Below are positions 46,272-59,190 of a stretch of 64,000 nt of DNA, in pieces. A program made the translations under genes and the position numbers. How positions within the stretch are numbered: position 1 is the first letter of the stretch; each line of letters starts with the position of its first letter. This stretch comes from Todiramphus chloris collaris (Eukaryota > Chordata > Aves > Coraciiformes > Alcedinidae). The notes under the pieces are model-generated. The model was not told the origin of the DNA and ran no database searches. It was given only the letters and a program-made list of their open reading frames with translations. Location of the stretch: NCBI GenBank assembly GCA_025345505.1, contig JANVCC010000030.1, positions 4,312,533-4,376,532 on the forward strand. Direction: 5' to 3'.

Positions 46272-49200
46272 GAATTATTTTCCCCAACAGCACTTCCATG
46301 GAGCAGCTGTTTGTGTTTAAAAACCACCTGCACAAGTAGTTCTGTTTTCAGTGGAGGAAAATGTCACTTGTAAAAGGAAAAAGCCCTAAGGTGTTGGAGT
46401 TTGCTGAGAGTTTTAATTTGAGGCGTATTTTTTTCCTACAGATTGATGAATGTTCGAAGCACAGCTTTGGCCCTTGATAACTAATGAAACTGGGTGGTAC
46501 TAACAGTTACCGTCTGCCATGGTGATGGGTAGTCAAACTGACTCCCTGTGATGAAGGCGATTGGGTTTTGACCCAGCAGGAAAATCCCAAATGCCCTGAT
46601 TTCATCAGAGGAGAGAGCAAGAGGCAGAGAAAAAGAAGTGTTTCCATAGAGAGTGAAACTACTGGGCAAAAGATTGAGCTCTTCTATGGTTGGGCAAGGA
46701 CTAAGAGGATGTGATGTGTCTAGGATGTAATATCTCCTAGGAAAGGAGGACGGATACCAGAGGAAAATCTCACCCTCATTTAAAGCCTGTGGGAATTTTG
46801 GGGACTTTTCCTGAAGGGCTCCTGAAGTGTCATGGGGAGCGATAACGTTATTTCCCAGCCATCGCTAATCTCAAGGAGCCGAGGTTTCTATTACACTCAT
46901 GTATTGTGCCGGGGTGTTTGTGAAGCCATTGAGTGCAGCCAGGAGTGGCCCAAGCCTGTCCCGGCCCCAGGGAAGCCCTGTTTGCTCTCTTCATAGGCCC
47001 TTCTTGGCCTTTCTCCTGCTGTTCCTAACAACCTCCCACCTCCTACTCCTCTTTCATTCTCCCTGTGTGGCATTATTTTAGTTTAGGTTCTTTTAAAGTG
47101 ATACTAATTCTTTCCTTTTCAAAGAACTAGCCAGACTGAGTCCCCCAATCCTCTCCACTCTCCCAAAAAGCAACTGTGTTCTTGGTGCTGCCTCTGTTTG
47201 GCAGAGTGGGATGCTCACAGGACGAGGAACCACATCAGGCCAAGAGTAAATGGCAGCAAATCCTGGCTTCCAGCCCCTGTTGAGGCCGTTAGATGATGAT
47301 TTCTTGCTGCAAAGATGGCACCAAAACTTTCCAAACTAGTGCTACACTAGAAGGTCATTTGTATGTCAGTTTATGGGGACAAGCAGCTGTGAGAGTGGTA
47401 CCAAGCTAAGAAAGAAATTGTACCAAAGTTTGAAGAGGTTTACATCATTATTTTTCAGACGTGTTTAGGGCATAATGAGTCTACCTGATCATTCTGACAC
47501 CAATCTGATCCAAAGGGTTTGAGGAAATTATCATTAGCTCACAACACACATCAGTAGAAGCCAGGCTCTCTTTCTGTCCCAGCAAGACAACCTCTGGAGT
47601 GGTGTGGAAAACATTTTCAATTTTGATCTCTTTGCAGACTGCTGCCTCCACCTCCTCCCAGGCTTTGCCTCTCTCTCTGTGCAGCTTTTCTGTCTGGTGG
47701 CTGTATCCTTCAGCTGGAGTTTGGGTGGGACAGTCAAGCTCCTCTCTTCTCCGTAACAGCTACGCTTTGTTGCAGTAAATTGGAAACTGGAGAGGTCTTG
47801 GCATACCACGGCTTGTAAAGGCCTTCTAAATGGCTTGTAGAAAAAAAATTCCTAATGGAAACAGCACTGCGCATTAAGCTTAAAGTAGCTTTGATAGGAA
47901 AGAGAGGTAAATATATGCCTTTCTACCTCTGTGGGTATATTGCAAATGCCAGACAATGGAAAAACACTAAAGAAAAAAAAAAAAAGGATCTGAAAGCAAA
48001 GAAAGCACTTGGGAAGTTAGACTTGCTTGCTCTTTAGCTTGTGTATCGGATAAACCCAGCAGGCTCTTCAGACACAACTGGTTTTAGCATAAAGGCCACC
48101 ACTGGGTGTTGTTTGTGGAATTGCTTTGATGTTGTGCACTGGTGGAAGCTCCTTTCACTGTGCAAAACCCACTGGAATCAGCATGGAATGGCAGCCACTG
48201 TTCACATTTTAAGAGAGCTGTCTAAGCGTAAAAGCAAAGTGTTCTCTTCCCACTTAGTGCATCTTCTCAGGTTTTAGAACCTGGTGAAGGGTTTGGTGGA
48301 AAGCATCCTGCTGGTGTCCTGAAGCTACTGTTTTGGCTGAAGTCTGATCTAATTAGGAAGCAATGCCAAGACCATACCCATTGGGAGATGGCCTTTTCTC
48401 TCCCTCACCTGCAAAGGCAGTTTGCACCAAGCCAAGTAAGACTTGGAACCACAAGGGCCCAAACTCATACGAGAAGGCTTAGAAAGGTGTTTGGAGTTGG
48501 GCAAGAAGGCAGTGGGCCCTGCAGCTGTACGGTACGGCCACATGAGACGTGTGTGTGGGTGGGTCCATAAGGCAAGGTGCTGCTGTGTTCCCCTCCTGCT
48601 CCCCGGCCACAGCTCACCCTTGCACAGGCACTTGCTCCACCACATGAGAAGCTGACTCGGGCAGAGGAACTCTCAGAAACAAACCTTAAAAAAGTCAATT
48701 GTTTCCTGACAAATTAGCTTCCTGAGCTGGCTTCCCAGGGCTTGATATAAGCAGCAAGCTGATCCCGTAGAGAGGCCAGGAGTGTTCACCCTTCTCCTCC
48801 TGACCCGACCTCTCAAAGAGCCCACGCAGGTCCCAGGTCATTCCCAGAGGGTGGTGAGTCTACAAAGTAAGGAAGAAATGCAGTGCAAACAGGGAATCCA
48901 TCTCTCACTTGGGAGCATAAGAGGTTCATATGCACCATACAGCAGCCCAGAGAAGAATAAACCCCCACCACAAAGGGTCCAATCCTGAGACTTGGTGGCA
49001 AAGAGACAGAGGGATCCCCAGGAGAGGAGCTCCAACTGTGACTGCTGTCCTCAGGGGAGGCAGAATCAGTCTCCAGGACTGACAAAGACATGCTTATCGT
49101 GTTTATATAAAAACACACAGCTGTAAAACCAGAGCGCAGTGTTTGCAGGGTAAAGAAGTGACTTCACTGGGAAGGATTCCTTTAACAGAGCTGAAAGAAT

Positions 49201-50370
49201 AGTGGGCAAATCCATCACTGCTCCTTACTCAGCCTTCAGTAGGTTATCTTTCTATCAGTATTCTGCTAATCGTTGAGTATCAGGGCTTTGTTTGTGTAGA
49301 TGGTGGTGCTTAAACAGGTCTGAATACAATTTCAAACATTATATTCATTTATAAATGTCACCGTTCACAATCACATAGCAAAGAGAAGCAGCTCTGCAAA
49401 ACCTGCGTGACTGAAAGTTAAACTGGTTGCAAGCAACCACAGCAATGTGGGCTGGTTTGCTAAAGGATAGTTATTTGCTGAAGAAATCACCATGTAATAT
49501 TTAATAATAACAGCCGACAGTTTGGCTGCATACTTTTCATAAAAGCAGTGGAGAAAGTGCTGCAGACAACCTTTTCATTGCTATTTCAGAGCATAAATTC
49601 GGTTTGTGACTGCTTGCAAAATTTCTGTTGTCATCTGCTCATGCAGAACTTATCTGCAACACCTCTACAGGCAGGTGCTCTAAGTGTATATATAAATTCA
49701 TCTTCGTAGTGGCCACTGGTGCCACAACAAATGTCATTCCAAACAAAATCTCTGCTACAGGCTGTGTTGGAAATCATCATTTAACACATCATTTAGACTA
49801 CATCAGAGTGATTCTCACGCAACCTGACCGTAATAATTCCCTACTGAAACTACCTCTTTTTTTAGTATTTCAACATTAAGAATAGAATCAAAGTCCTTTA
49901 AAGCTGTAGGTGCTTCAGTTTGGTGCTTGGCATTGGGAAATGAGATATAAACCCTCATTAAAAACCTATATAAACCATACATAGTGCTATGCCTAATTAT
50001 TGTTTGTCACATGAATTTCACAAAGTAAATCACAGTGTACCTACTGATACTGTTACTTCTGTAGATGAACAAAAAGTACGTGGACAGCCTGCTCATTTGC
50101 TTGTTTATTAACACTCGGTTTGCTGGGTCCGAGAGGGCTGCCCAGAAGTAATTCTCTTTGCTTTCCTGGCCTGTGCAGCAGAAATCCAGAAGATAGGATC
50201 TCAAACCATTTGCTGACATTTCCCTGTGGTCAGTGTGGATGCATAGCTTTGTTTTTATCACCTGATTTCATTCATGCATTGAAAGTAACCGGACAGTCCC
50301 CCATAGCCATGCAGGCTCTGCATGCAGAGCTAGTGCTCCCTGGGCTATTTCTGGAGAGGTTCCATGTGGC

Positions 50371-50467
50371 CTGCCCTGCGTGATCCTGCTCTGGCAGGGG
50401 GATTGGACTCGATGGTCTCCAGACGACCCTTCCAACCCCTACCTACTATTCTAATTCTATGATTCTA
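50371..50467 (+). mobile_element. CR1 LINE, 3'-end fragment with octamer tail
   Basis: The segment carries GTGATCCTGCTCTGGCAGGG, GATTGGACTCGATGGTCTCC, CGACCCTTCCAACCCC and a tail of ATTCTA-ATTCTATG-ATTCTA. This is the order and tail of an avian CR1 3' end of the GGATTGGACTCGATGATCT subtype. It is severely 5'-truncated and has no coding region. The 5' boundary is approximate and could extend to about 50350. A C-rich tract follows about 33 bp beyond the tail. Confidence 0.9.
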
Positions 50468-50500
50468 GCAATAGAGAGAGATGCCTCTGAAAGATACGCA

Positions 50501-50520
50501 CCCCCCACCTCCCCCCCCCC
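50501..50520 (+). repeat. C-rich tract C6-A-C2-T-C10
   Basis: Eighteen of twenty bases are C. It could form an i-motif, and its complement is G-rich but fits the quadruplex rule only imperfectly. It lies just downstream of a CR1 tail. Length errors are likely in such a tract. Confidence 0.8.
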
Positions 50521-52375
50521 AATCTTGATTTATACCAGAAATTATGAATTTAAACAGTATTTTCAACCAGGTAGGATGATCTGTGCCTTTCCTTTGTTTC
50601 CAGACCATGCATTCAAGGGGACTGTTTTCTATCTTGTCTTGCTCGCTGGTCTCGCCCACCTCACACAGCACTCTGAGGTGTAAAATGACAGAGCAATAAC
50701 TCTTGGTAGCACCCACTATCCATCTAATCTATGTTTTCACTCTTACTTTGGAGTCAGTGGTGCTTTAGATATAAATCAGTGCTTTTGGTTCAGTACGTTC
50801 CTGTTCCAGCGCTTTCAAAAGGGTGTAAACAGTTACATATTTATTCAGACTTGTGCCTTATAAAGTACATGGCTGCGGTGACAAACTCTTCTGGGTTGTT
50901 TGTTTTATGGTGCTATTGAAGAGGGCGACGCTGGCTAATGCCAACTGATGAGTTCAGCTGTAAAGTTATGGTAGCATGAGAGAAGAAACAGCAGAAGAGA
51001 CACCAGAATTCATGAGAGCAGAAGTCCACTATCCTCCAGCCTGTGCTCTTCTGTGGCATATCAAAAAAACCTACATTGCCCTGTAATTTTCCCCCTGTAA
51101 GCAATGTGAGTGCTGTGCAAATATCTGTTTTATAACATGTTTACCACAAAGCAGTGTGGGCTGTACACCAGGTAATGTTCCTTCTCTGCCAAACAAACAC
51201 TTGAGTTGTTTCCCTCTCACTGTCTAAAGGCAAAGAGGGTTTTTCTGTTGCCCTCAATGGGGTGACGATTTCACTGTGTGAATATTTTATGCCTCTGCCC
51301 TGCACTTTGAGCATTTGTTTCTGGTGACTTTACAGTGGATCTCTCTGCCTGTATGATCCTGGTTGTTATTTTCAGTCAAACTCTGGCATCTTCAGTGTGC
51401 TAGAGATACCTCCTTTACTTCCAGAGAATCACCAGATATATCCCAACATCTATTAATGGGCTTGTTACTGTGACACAGGGAGAAAAAATGCATGTCATAT
51501 AATTCCTTTTCCTGAAGCAATGAAAGAAGACCTACTGAGATCAAGGAACCAAGTCCTCCAATGCATAGCCAATGGGTCTCCCAGCAAAAAGGTGTGCTCA
51601 GCTGAGCCCTGAATATGGACTTATGCTTCATGGCCTTGTCTTCCACTACACATCAAAACACAAAGTACCCAGAAAAGCACAATTTTCAATTAATTGGCTG
51701 GTTTTCTTTTGAGTGGTACTCTGAAAAAAATGTTTCCATCCAAACCTTTCAAAGAAAAATATAATTATGGCAGTTTATGTTTCTAAAACCAGACTCCTAG
51801 AGAATAGGATGCCAGCCCCACATGGTGCTGATGACCAAGACCATGCTGTGTTTACATCAGCGTTGCTCCTCTGACATCAGCCAACAGCGAACCCAGTCCT
51901 ACTCATGTATCTGGGAGGCTTCAGAGAAGCAGATTTGACTCTAATGTTTAAACTACTGTTAGAGTTCTTTATTTTTGGAAATTATTTTCTAAATAAGAAG
52001 CCAGCAAAACTCTACTCTCCCAATATATGACAATACAGAAATGAAAACTGAGGGAGAATGAAGCAGACTGGTAGAAGGTCCCAGGGAACACGGTGGAAGT
52101 AGGACCAGGGAGTACTCCTGGGAGTGAGCCCCAGATGCTCACAGTGGGGTCTGCCCCTTCCCACTCCTGCCCTCCCCCTTGATGTAGCCTTTCCTTTTAC
52201 ACAAAATAACTGGGCATAATCAGGCTTAAGTAGCTCAGCTGATTAACCAAGTACCATATATACTGGTGTGGTGATCTGGTGCTGTGGGGGCTTAGGGGTC
52301 TCTGCTGTCCCCTGTAGCTCCGACAACAATCCCCTGTCCCATCAATGGCTGCCCTGCATTGGTGGCTGCTTGTCT

Positions 52376-52402
52376 GGGGGGGGCCCAGGGGGTAGCAGAG
52401 GG
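52376..52402 (+). other. G-quadruplex motif
   Basis: G8 (52376-52383), CCCA, G5 (52388-52392), TAGCAGA, GGG (52400-52402) parse as four G3 tracts with loops of 7 or fewer bases. It lies in a GC-richer patch and overlaps, on the other strand, the longest open frame. Confidence 0.5.
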
Positions 52403-54187
52403 TCTTGTTGTGGCTGTTGTTCTCCAAACCTGTAGTGATTTGAAGAGAGGGGCTGGATGAACACGTTTGCATTTGGCACATCCCCAGCTGTGCGAACAAC
52501 ATCAGCCCCCCATCTGGCAGTGCTCCTGGGGGTTCATCCTTGCACAGGGGCCAAGTTTCACTCTGAGCCTCTTTGGGACATGGCTGTGAGGGTCTCACAG
52601 GGTGCCTGGGGGCAGGCAAACAAGGTGATGTTGGTATCAGACTAGCTCTGCAGTCTCCTGGGGACTCTGCCCAGAAACAGCTAAATATATTTTTCCTAAT
52701 ATATGACTTCAGCACACCAGCAGCAAGATACCATCTTACCCTTTGTGTTTGGGCTGGATGACATTTTCTCCTTTCCCAAGCGGCAGGCAGGACGGCCCCG
52801 TCCTGGCTGGCAGGGAGGAGCAACACAGCCCTCTACCACTGCCCGGCAGCTTGCCCAGATCTCCCCTTGATAAGGAGTAGGGAGCTGGGAAACTCCTGTC
52901 TGGTTTTCCATTTCGGTGCCCACGCTGGCGGTGTAGGTGCGATGTTCTGGGTTTGAGCTCAAAAGGGATTATTTTTGAGGACCAAGTGTACTGTTTATGG
53001 AATAGCACTTGGCCTGGCTTTGCTTCCCTGGGAGCATTGGATAACAGGCATTTCTGTCAGTGCTCATTTTTGTTTATTTGACTCGTTATTAAATGTGAGC
53101 ATACGTTCAGGGACGTGTGCGGACAGATACGTGTGCTGTGCTCACACCTCCACAGGCACACACAAAGTGCCGCTGTACTTAGGCCCCTACCCATGAGATT
53201 GGAGCTCTTGAGAAGAGTGACAGGAGGAAGGGTGAGCAGAGGGATGCTGCTGCCACCTCCTCAGAGCCCCGCATCTGGAAGGGCTTTGAGAAGGTCACTT
53301 ACATCCTTCCGAATGCACCTCGTATCAGCAGCCGATTTGCAAAGAGGGTAGTTTGAAAAGAATATCACTTTGGGTAGTTGCGAGGTTTTCACTTTATAGT
53401 CTTCACCCCAGCTGAAGCCAAGGTCTGCAGCAAGGTCAGGTCTAGCAGGTGGATTTACACCTGGATAGGCTGGGTCTTTTCAGTGGAGGTTGAGCCTCCA
53501 ATGTGTATCCTGGCTGTAAAGTTCCTCTCATCTCAAGGCTCCAATGGTTGTTTAAATGCTTCATTTTCACAGCAAATATCACAGAATTTAGTATATGAAT
53601 AGAGACGGCGCCTCATAACCCTTAAATTTTGGAGAGTCAAATATCCGCTGATTATAACTCCGAGCTCCCCAAAGATTTGATGAATCTTGGCACAGCGTTT
53701 TTGAAAGTGTATATAATTAATGAAATTAAATAAGATGCTATCTGAAGCAGTGCTATACCCCTGCAAATAAGGGACACAAACTGCCCCAAAGCATTAATTA
53801 TTACCAAATGTACATGAAAGAGGCACAGCCAGCGTTTGTACAGAGGCACCATTAAAAGCAAAGGGCATTGTTTTAGGATTGGACCGAGTTGTTTTAATTT
53901 GAGGGGAGTCCTAAGCAGAATCTACTCATTTGCGAGGTTTAAAGAGTTTGGCTCACTTTTTTAGTTTGGATTTTTGTGTTCACTTTCATCCCCTTTTGTA
54001 CTTCCTTGGACAAAATCCAAACAGGCAGAGTAACTACAGAAAAGCTGTTCTCACCACAGGGAAATAATGTATTATGCTAATTCCAATTAAAGGAAATTTC
54101 TTAAACTGCACATATAGCCTTCAAGAGAGAAATGAAAAGTGTGGAAATTAACATTCTTGCCAGATTTCCAGCTCAATTCTGCATACT

Positions 54188-54260
54188 CAGGGGGTTTGGG
54201 TCAGGCTCAGATAAGCATCCAAAATTTGGGGATGTTTATCCAAACCTTATTTCTGAACCT
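54188..54260. repeat. Palindromic old repeat with 11-bp arms
   Basis: GATAAGCATCC (54210-54220) and GGATGTTTATC (54230-54240) are inverted repeats with one mismatch around AAAATTTGG. Extending the arms to 17 bases keeps 13 matches. The outer words GGTTTGGGTCAGGCTC and CCAAACC...TTCTGAACC continue the symmetry. I recall GGTTCAGGCTC...AAGCATCC...GGATG from an old amniote repeat. The palindrome is visible directly; the family is tentative. Confidence 0.5.
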
Positions 54261-55487
54261 TCTAAGTTCACTCCTGACTAATCATAATGGAGTTAGTGGT
54301 AGCAGGATATGAATGTACAACATTTAGCTTAGAAATTGGCAGCTCCTCATCATTTCACAGCTAGGAGCCTTTGACCAAACATCAACTCTGCTAACCAAAA
54401 CAAAATAAAATAATGCCTTGACTTGGTCTCCAGCCATACCACCTTGTGCTGCAGTCCTGGAAGATCTTCCAAGCAGGTCTGGGACACAGCAGGTTTTGGC
54501 TGGGGGACCTCCCAGGAAAATATTGATGTTACTGGAAGCATCCCTTGTGATTCAGGAGATGACACTTTCTCTTGGTTGGTGTTGAACCTGAGTAACTCTT
54601 ACATGTATGGAGGTGTTCTTTCAGACGTGAGATACTTCAGAGGGCTGGTGTGTCATTAAAGATCTTCTCTGAAAGGCTCAGATATTAACCCCATGCTCAC
54701 CTGAAATGTTAATACAATAACCAACTATGTGAAGCGTCCAACGCGTTCCCAGCTGGTGGTGGCACTCCGCACTTCACTGGGTCCCTGCTCCATCCCCTGC
54801 TCTTTGCCTGGTCAGTCATGAAGGATATGAGCTCCTGGCAGAGTTTAATGCTGAAAGTATTTAGAGTATTTCTTTCAGTGAAATGAGTGGAAGATCACTG
54901 AGGGTCATGAATGAAGCAGGTTTTTTTCTCTGTTTGTTGCTTCTTTTGTCAAGACACTCTTTGCTTTAAACACAGGAGAGTGGAGCTGTGTCCTGCTGCC
55001 CTGCTATAAGCACCTCCCAACTTCTTGTACAGTTTTCCATGATGTAACAAGCCATAATATTAACTAAGAACATGCTATAGATCTATCCTCCATGGACAAT
55101 AACCCTTCAAATCACCACCAGGCTACCCCCCAGCCACTTACCTATCTATTTACCCCATACATTTTACTGTAGTCAAGGAGTCTCACTTTAAATAACTGTA
55201 TCTGATTTTTATTCTGACATTGAAAATTATGCCAGGAACAAATCCATCCAAGTGCAAATTCATCCCAAATAAAAAAGCACTGAATTGTTCAGTGAAGGTA
55301 TACCAGGAATTAATTTGATCACATGAACCTGGATTGCAGGTAGACACTCTTATCATATGAAATGCCTTCAGATTTGCTTAGACTTACCTCTGAATTACAG
55401 GTATATTAAATCTGCAGGATCACAATAGAAGACATCCCACTGAAACTTCTATTTTAAATGAAAAAAACCCCTCTGATTATTGACAGC

Positions 55488-55530
55488 AACTCATAAACAA
55501 ATCACAAAAACTCATAAAACAAATCATAAA
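55488..55530 (+). repeat. 21/22-bp two-copy tandem duplication
   Basis: AACTCATAAACAAATCACAAA at 55488-55508 is followed by a copy with one extra A and a C-to-T change at 55509-55530. Confidence 0.85.
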
Positions 55531-57370
55531 AACACATTAAGAGATGTTCGAACCATATACGAATATAGTTCTTACAGCTACAGAACATACTAGGATTTTT
55601 CAAAGTTCAATGATTACTCATTCGAGATATTTTGTGAAATACATTTTATAAAACATTGCTTACATTCTTGCTCTTTCTCTTGCATTTACCTTCTGAAATC
55701 AGCAGAAATAATTGTTTACTTCCTACCAAATGCTCTGTTCCTCAGTAGCATAGATATACAACTGTGAAAGATTTTTACAGTAGCAACGTGACAGTTTAAA
55801 CTAAGCACCTGCTTCCATCTAATAGAGATTTGGCAAGATGCTGGCTTCCATGTCACTTGTGCCACTCAGATGTCAATTTTTTCTTCATTAGGCCAATATA
55901 TCAGTGAACTACACCATGCTCTCCAATTCGCATCAATCTCCCATCACGCTCACTCTTTTTCGTAGCTGCTTTCTCCTTTCCAAGGGAAATGAGCAACTCT
56001 TCATACAATGCTTTTTTTCTCTTCCCACCACGAATCGACGCACAGCTCCTGTTTGAATTTGAAGTGGGTATTCAGGTTGGAAAGTGGAATTTGTGTGCCT
56101 GTGTTCTATAGCATTAATGCCACCTATAGCACCATGAGCATTTTGGCATCCTCCAGGATGGAAGCTTGCAGAGGGTCCCTGCCCAATACATTCAGTAATT
56201 ATTGCTGTTGATGTCATTGAGAGGTCTGTAGTGGTGCGACCAAGATTATTTAGGAGGAACAGAGAAAAAGTCTTAATTTCTTGATGCTTGTAGAAATAGT
56301 TCTTGGGAGTCATAGTTGTAGCTGGTTTCGGTTTCAGAAAAAGCAGAGAAACAGTTGTGAATGAGTGATGGGTTTCTGAAATTTCATGGCGAAAAATCAG
56401 GAAATCATGTAGCATATGACTGTTGATAACTGCAAGAGGAAGAAATGCTTTTCATCCCAAAACACGTTGTGCCATCAGTGTTTCAACAGCTCCTATTTAG
56501 ACATTAAAAAGGAGACATTTTTTTTATTATGATTTCTGCCTTGGGCTCTGATCAGCAACATAGAAAAAAGCAAGCAGGAGCGTATGGTCACTTAGCCTTC
56601 CTTCTTGTTTCCTTTAAGTTCTTGAAAGGTCATAAAGTAGAGAAATAAAAAAGCCACTGAAGTGTAGTTTTGTTAACTTTATCTTCTGAACATTAAACAT
56701 TGTTTCAAATTTCTTACGGTACATAAAATGTTTTGCCTTGCTGTATCATGTGTACAGAACTTCAAAAAGTAAATGAGACAGCTCAGAAAGTGTAATGGAT
56801 GTGTAATAACAGCTCCTTAGATCTCTTGTTTTTAGCATAGCATCTTTCTGTTCCTAAAGGTGCTTTTAACATGATATCTAAAGCTGTTTATGAAGTCATT
56901 TATTTTTGCATGGCGATAGGTATTATTTTGTAATTAGCCCACGCTTTCTATCTTGCTGTTGTGAGTGAGCCCCCCTGAAACGTTGTTTTGTCTTCGTCAA
57001 CCCTTTTTGTTTTCCTTCCTGAAGGCATTCACCCTAATAACTTCCATTTCACGGCTGCAGTACATCTTAGCTCCCTTCGGCACCTTCTGCAAAAATGTTT
57101 TCAAATTGTTGCATTGGAACAGAGTTCAGTTCTTTTTGTTGGGCATTTTCAACATAAAGAAGCCTTCCTGTTTGCCTTAAATTCATTCATCACATGAATT
57201 TCGGCTGATGGCTTTTAACCACTTTTGCTCCACATCCTGTTCCCGCGGGGCACAGCGGTGCTGCGTAGGGGCTGTCAGCGTGTCGGCAGCGGGCACGGTG
57301 GCAGAGACCAGGTCTGCCCCAGCTAGATGGAGCTTTAGGCAGAATTGAATTGCTAAATCATGAGTTAGGT

Positions 57371-57880
57371 GAGATCCCATCTGGAGCACTGTGTCCAGTT
57401 CTGGGGTCCTCAGCACAAAGAAGACGTGGACCTGTTGGAGCAGGGCCAGAGGAGGCCACAGAAATGATCCAAGATCTGGAACCCCTCTTCTGGGAGCCAG
57501 AGTTGGGTTTGTTCAGCCTGGAGAAATGAAGACTCCGGGGAGATCTTACGTGACCTTTTGGTACTTAAATGGAGCCTGAGAGAAAGATGGGGACAGATGT
57601 TTTAACAGGGTCTGTTGTAACAGGACAAAGGGTGATGGTTTTGAACTAAAAGAGGGGAGATTTAGACTAGACATAAGGAAGACATTTTTGACACTGAGGG
57701 TTGTGCTCAGGTTGCCCAGAGAGGTGTTTGATGCCCCATCCCTTGAACCGTTCCAGGTGAGGTTGTCTGGGGCTTTGAGAAACCTGCTTTAGTTGCAGAT
57801 GTCCCTGCTCACTGCGGGGGGGTTGGTCTAGATGACCTTGAAAGGTCCCTCCCAACCAAAACCCTTCTATGATTCTATGA
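57371..57880 (+). mobile_element. CR1 LINE, ~510-bp 3' fragment
   Basis: This is the longest mobile element here. It follows the CR1 3' region in order: GAGATCCCATCTGG, GTGTCCAGTTCTGGGGTCC, GAGGAGGCCAC, TTGTTCAGCCTGGAGAA, GAGGGGAGATTTAGACTAGA, GGTTGCCCAGAGAGG, GATGCCCCATCCCTTGA, GGGGGTTGGTCTAGATGACC and TCCCTCCCAACC. It ends in CTTCTATGATTCTATGA at the octamer tail. CR1 is a non-LTR retrotransposon that moves by target-primed reverse transcription, usually leaving 5'-truncated copies. Relative to the pattern I remember, there appears to be a short internal deletion after the CACTGAGGGTTGTG segment. No intact reverse-transcriptase frame is present, so it is inactive. Many substitutions suggest an old copy. 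Confidence 0.95.
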
Positions 57881-59190
57881 TTTAATCTATTTGGGGCATC
57901 TGTAGTGCATCCAGTCACAATTTATTCTGGTGCAAACTGGTGTGAGCTCAGTGGGCACGGCTGCTTCACTAAGGCTCTCTCATCTACTATCATTTTCATA
58001 TATCCAGTGAAGTTAGCAGGATTTCCCGGAGGCGCTTGCCAGCAGTGGCAATGGCAGTGGTTTCCTCTAGTATGTCAAGCAGGTCACTGTTAATCAGTCA
58101 CCATCAGGCGTTTCGTGCCAGCTACTCTGCTCATTCTGCTGCTGTGTGCAGGGGAGGTCTTCAGGTGCCAGCACGGGCCCCAAAAATCTCCAGGTGTAAA
58201 AAGAACACTTTATTATTCAGTGCAAAATTTTGTCCACTCTAGGTCTTCATAACCTATCACAGAGGGAAGTCTGAAGGCATGGCCACTGGGTGAGAAATAC
58301 CTGTCTGCATCATCTGCACTCTGTCCCCTGGGGTGGCAAAGCCTTCTTGGAAAGCTGGGGGGTGGCTCCAGATCCAGCAGGCACAGTGGGGTCATGGCAT
58401 TAGCAAAGGAGGTTTGTAAACTTTATTCTCGTGTATTAACAGCCCTGACAGCTCTTTGCACACAAAACTCCTCAGGACATGACCAAGCATGTGCCCACTG
58501 AAATTGTGTGCAGAGGCCAAAGGTGGTGGTTGCGGTAGGACCCTTCTCCAGTGGCCTGGAAGTGCTGGGAAGCTTGGAAGCAAAAGTGCAGAGAAGAGCT
58601 TGATAAATTAGAAGATGTGAAACTGAATCACTGCATGGAGATGAATCAAAATTATAAAATCAATAGGTATTGATCTGTATATATCACACAAATAACTGTG
58701 CCTGAAGAGGTGCCCAGATTTAACATGCTGATTATACGGCAGTCAGTAGAAATAACTTGAGACCTGAAGAGCTATTACGTTTTAGTTGTTCGGTGCTGCA
58801 GCTGAAGCTGATAATATCTTAGTTGAAGTCTCTTTTAAATTCTTTCCTGCTTGAAGTTCTCGGCAACAAGTCTATTTAATCAACGAACCAAAACTGAAGA
58901 ACAGATTTTTGGCTTAGAAAATACTCTTGAGCCATCCAAAGCTGGAGTCTCAACACTACAAATTTTTCTAAAAATATACACCTCTCATTTTAACTTCCAT
59001 TTGTTTTTACTACTGGCCTCACTTACGTGAGCCAGGGTCACTGCACTTCAGATGTGTCTGCTGGACACTTGGCTACTGACAGGAGTTGCAGTGAATCACC
59101 TGGAACAACATCATCCGTGGTCAACAAACCCTTCGTGTGGCTGGTTAGAGATCAGGACCACAAAGTGTTTGTTATGTCCCATTCATATAT

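Larger units (their letters stand above)
44240..50370. other. Anonymous non-coding sequence
   Basis: No gene is supported. It contains a 20-bp tandem duplication (45600-45640), a T16 run (46256-46271) and an A13 run near 47974-47986. Open frames reach 123 codons (45902-46273, plus), but that one ends in the T run, and none has a recognised domain. Several overlapping frames at 48349-48698 on both strands reflect low stop density in a GC-richer patch. Confidence 0.55.
50521..57370. other. Anonymous non-coding sequence
   Basis: No gene is supported. The 209-codon minus-strand frame at 52197-52826 is the longest gap-free frame in the window. It lies in a GC-richer patch (about 52300-52960), is Pro/Ser/Cys-rich and matches no family I know. 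A 160-codon minus-strand frame at 55933-56415 is likewise unrecognised. A G-quadruplex motif (52376-52402), a palindromic old repeat (54188-54260) and a tandem duplication (55488-55530) are listed separately. Confidence 0.5.

Noticed and set aside
52197..52826. 209-codon minus-strand open frame as a gene
   Set aside because: No recognised domain, Pro/Ser/Cys-rich composition typical of GC-rich non-coding frames, no splice or promoter context, and competing open frames on other strands of the same patch.
55933..56415. 160-codon minus-strand open frame as a gene
   Set aside because: No domain, no exon-like boundaries, and no biased composition that would suggest coding.
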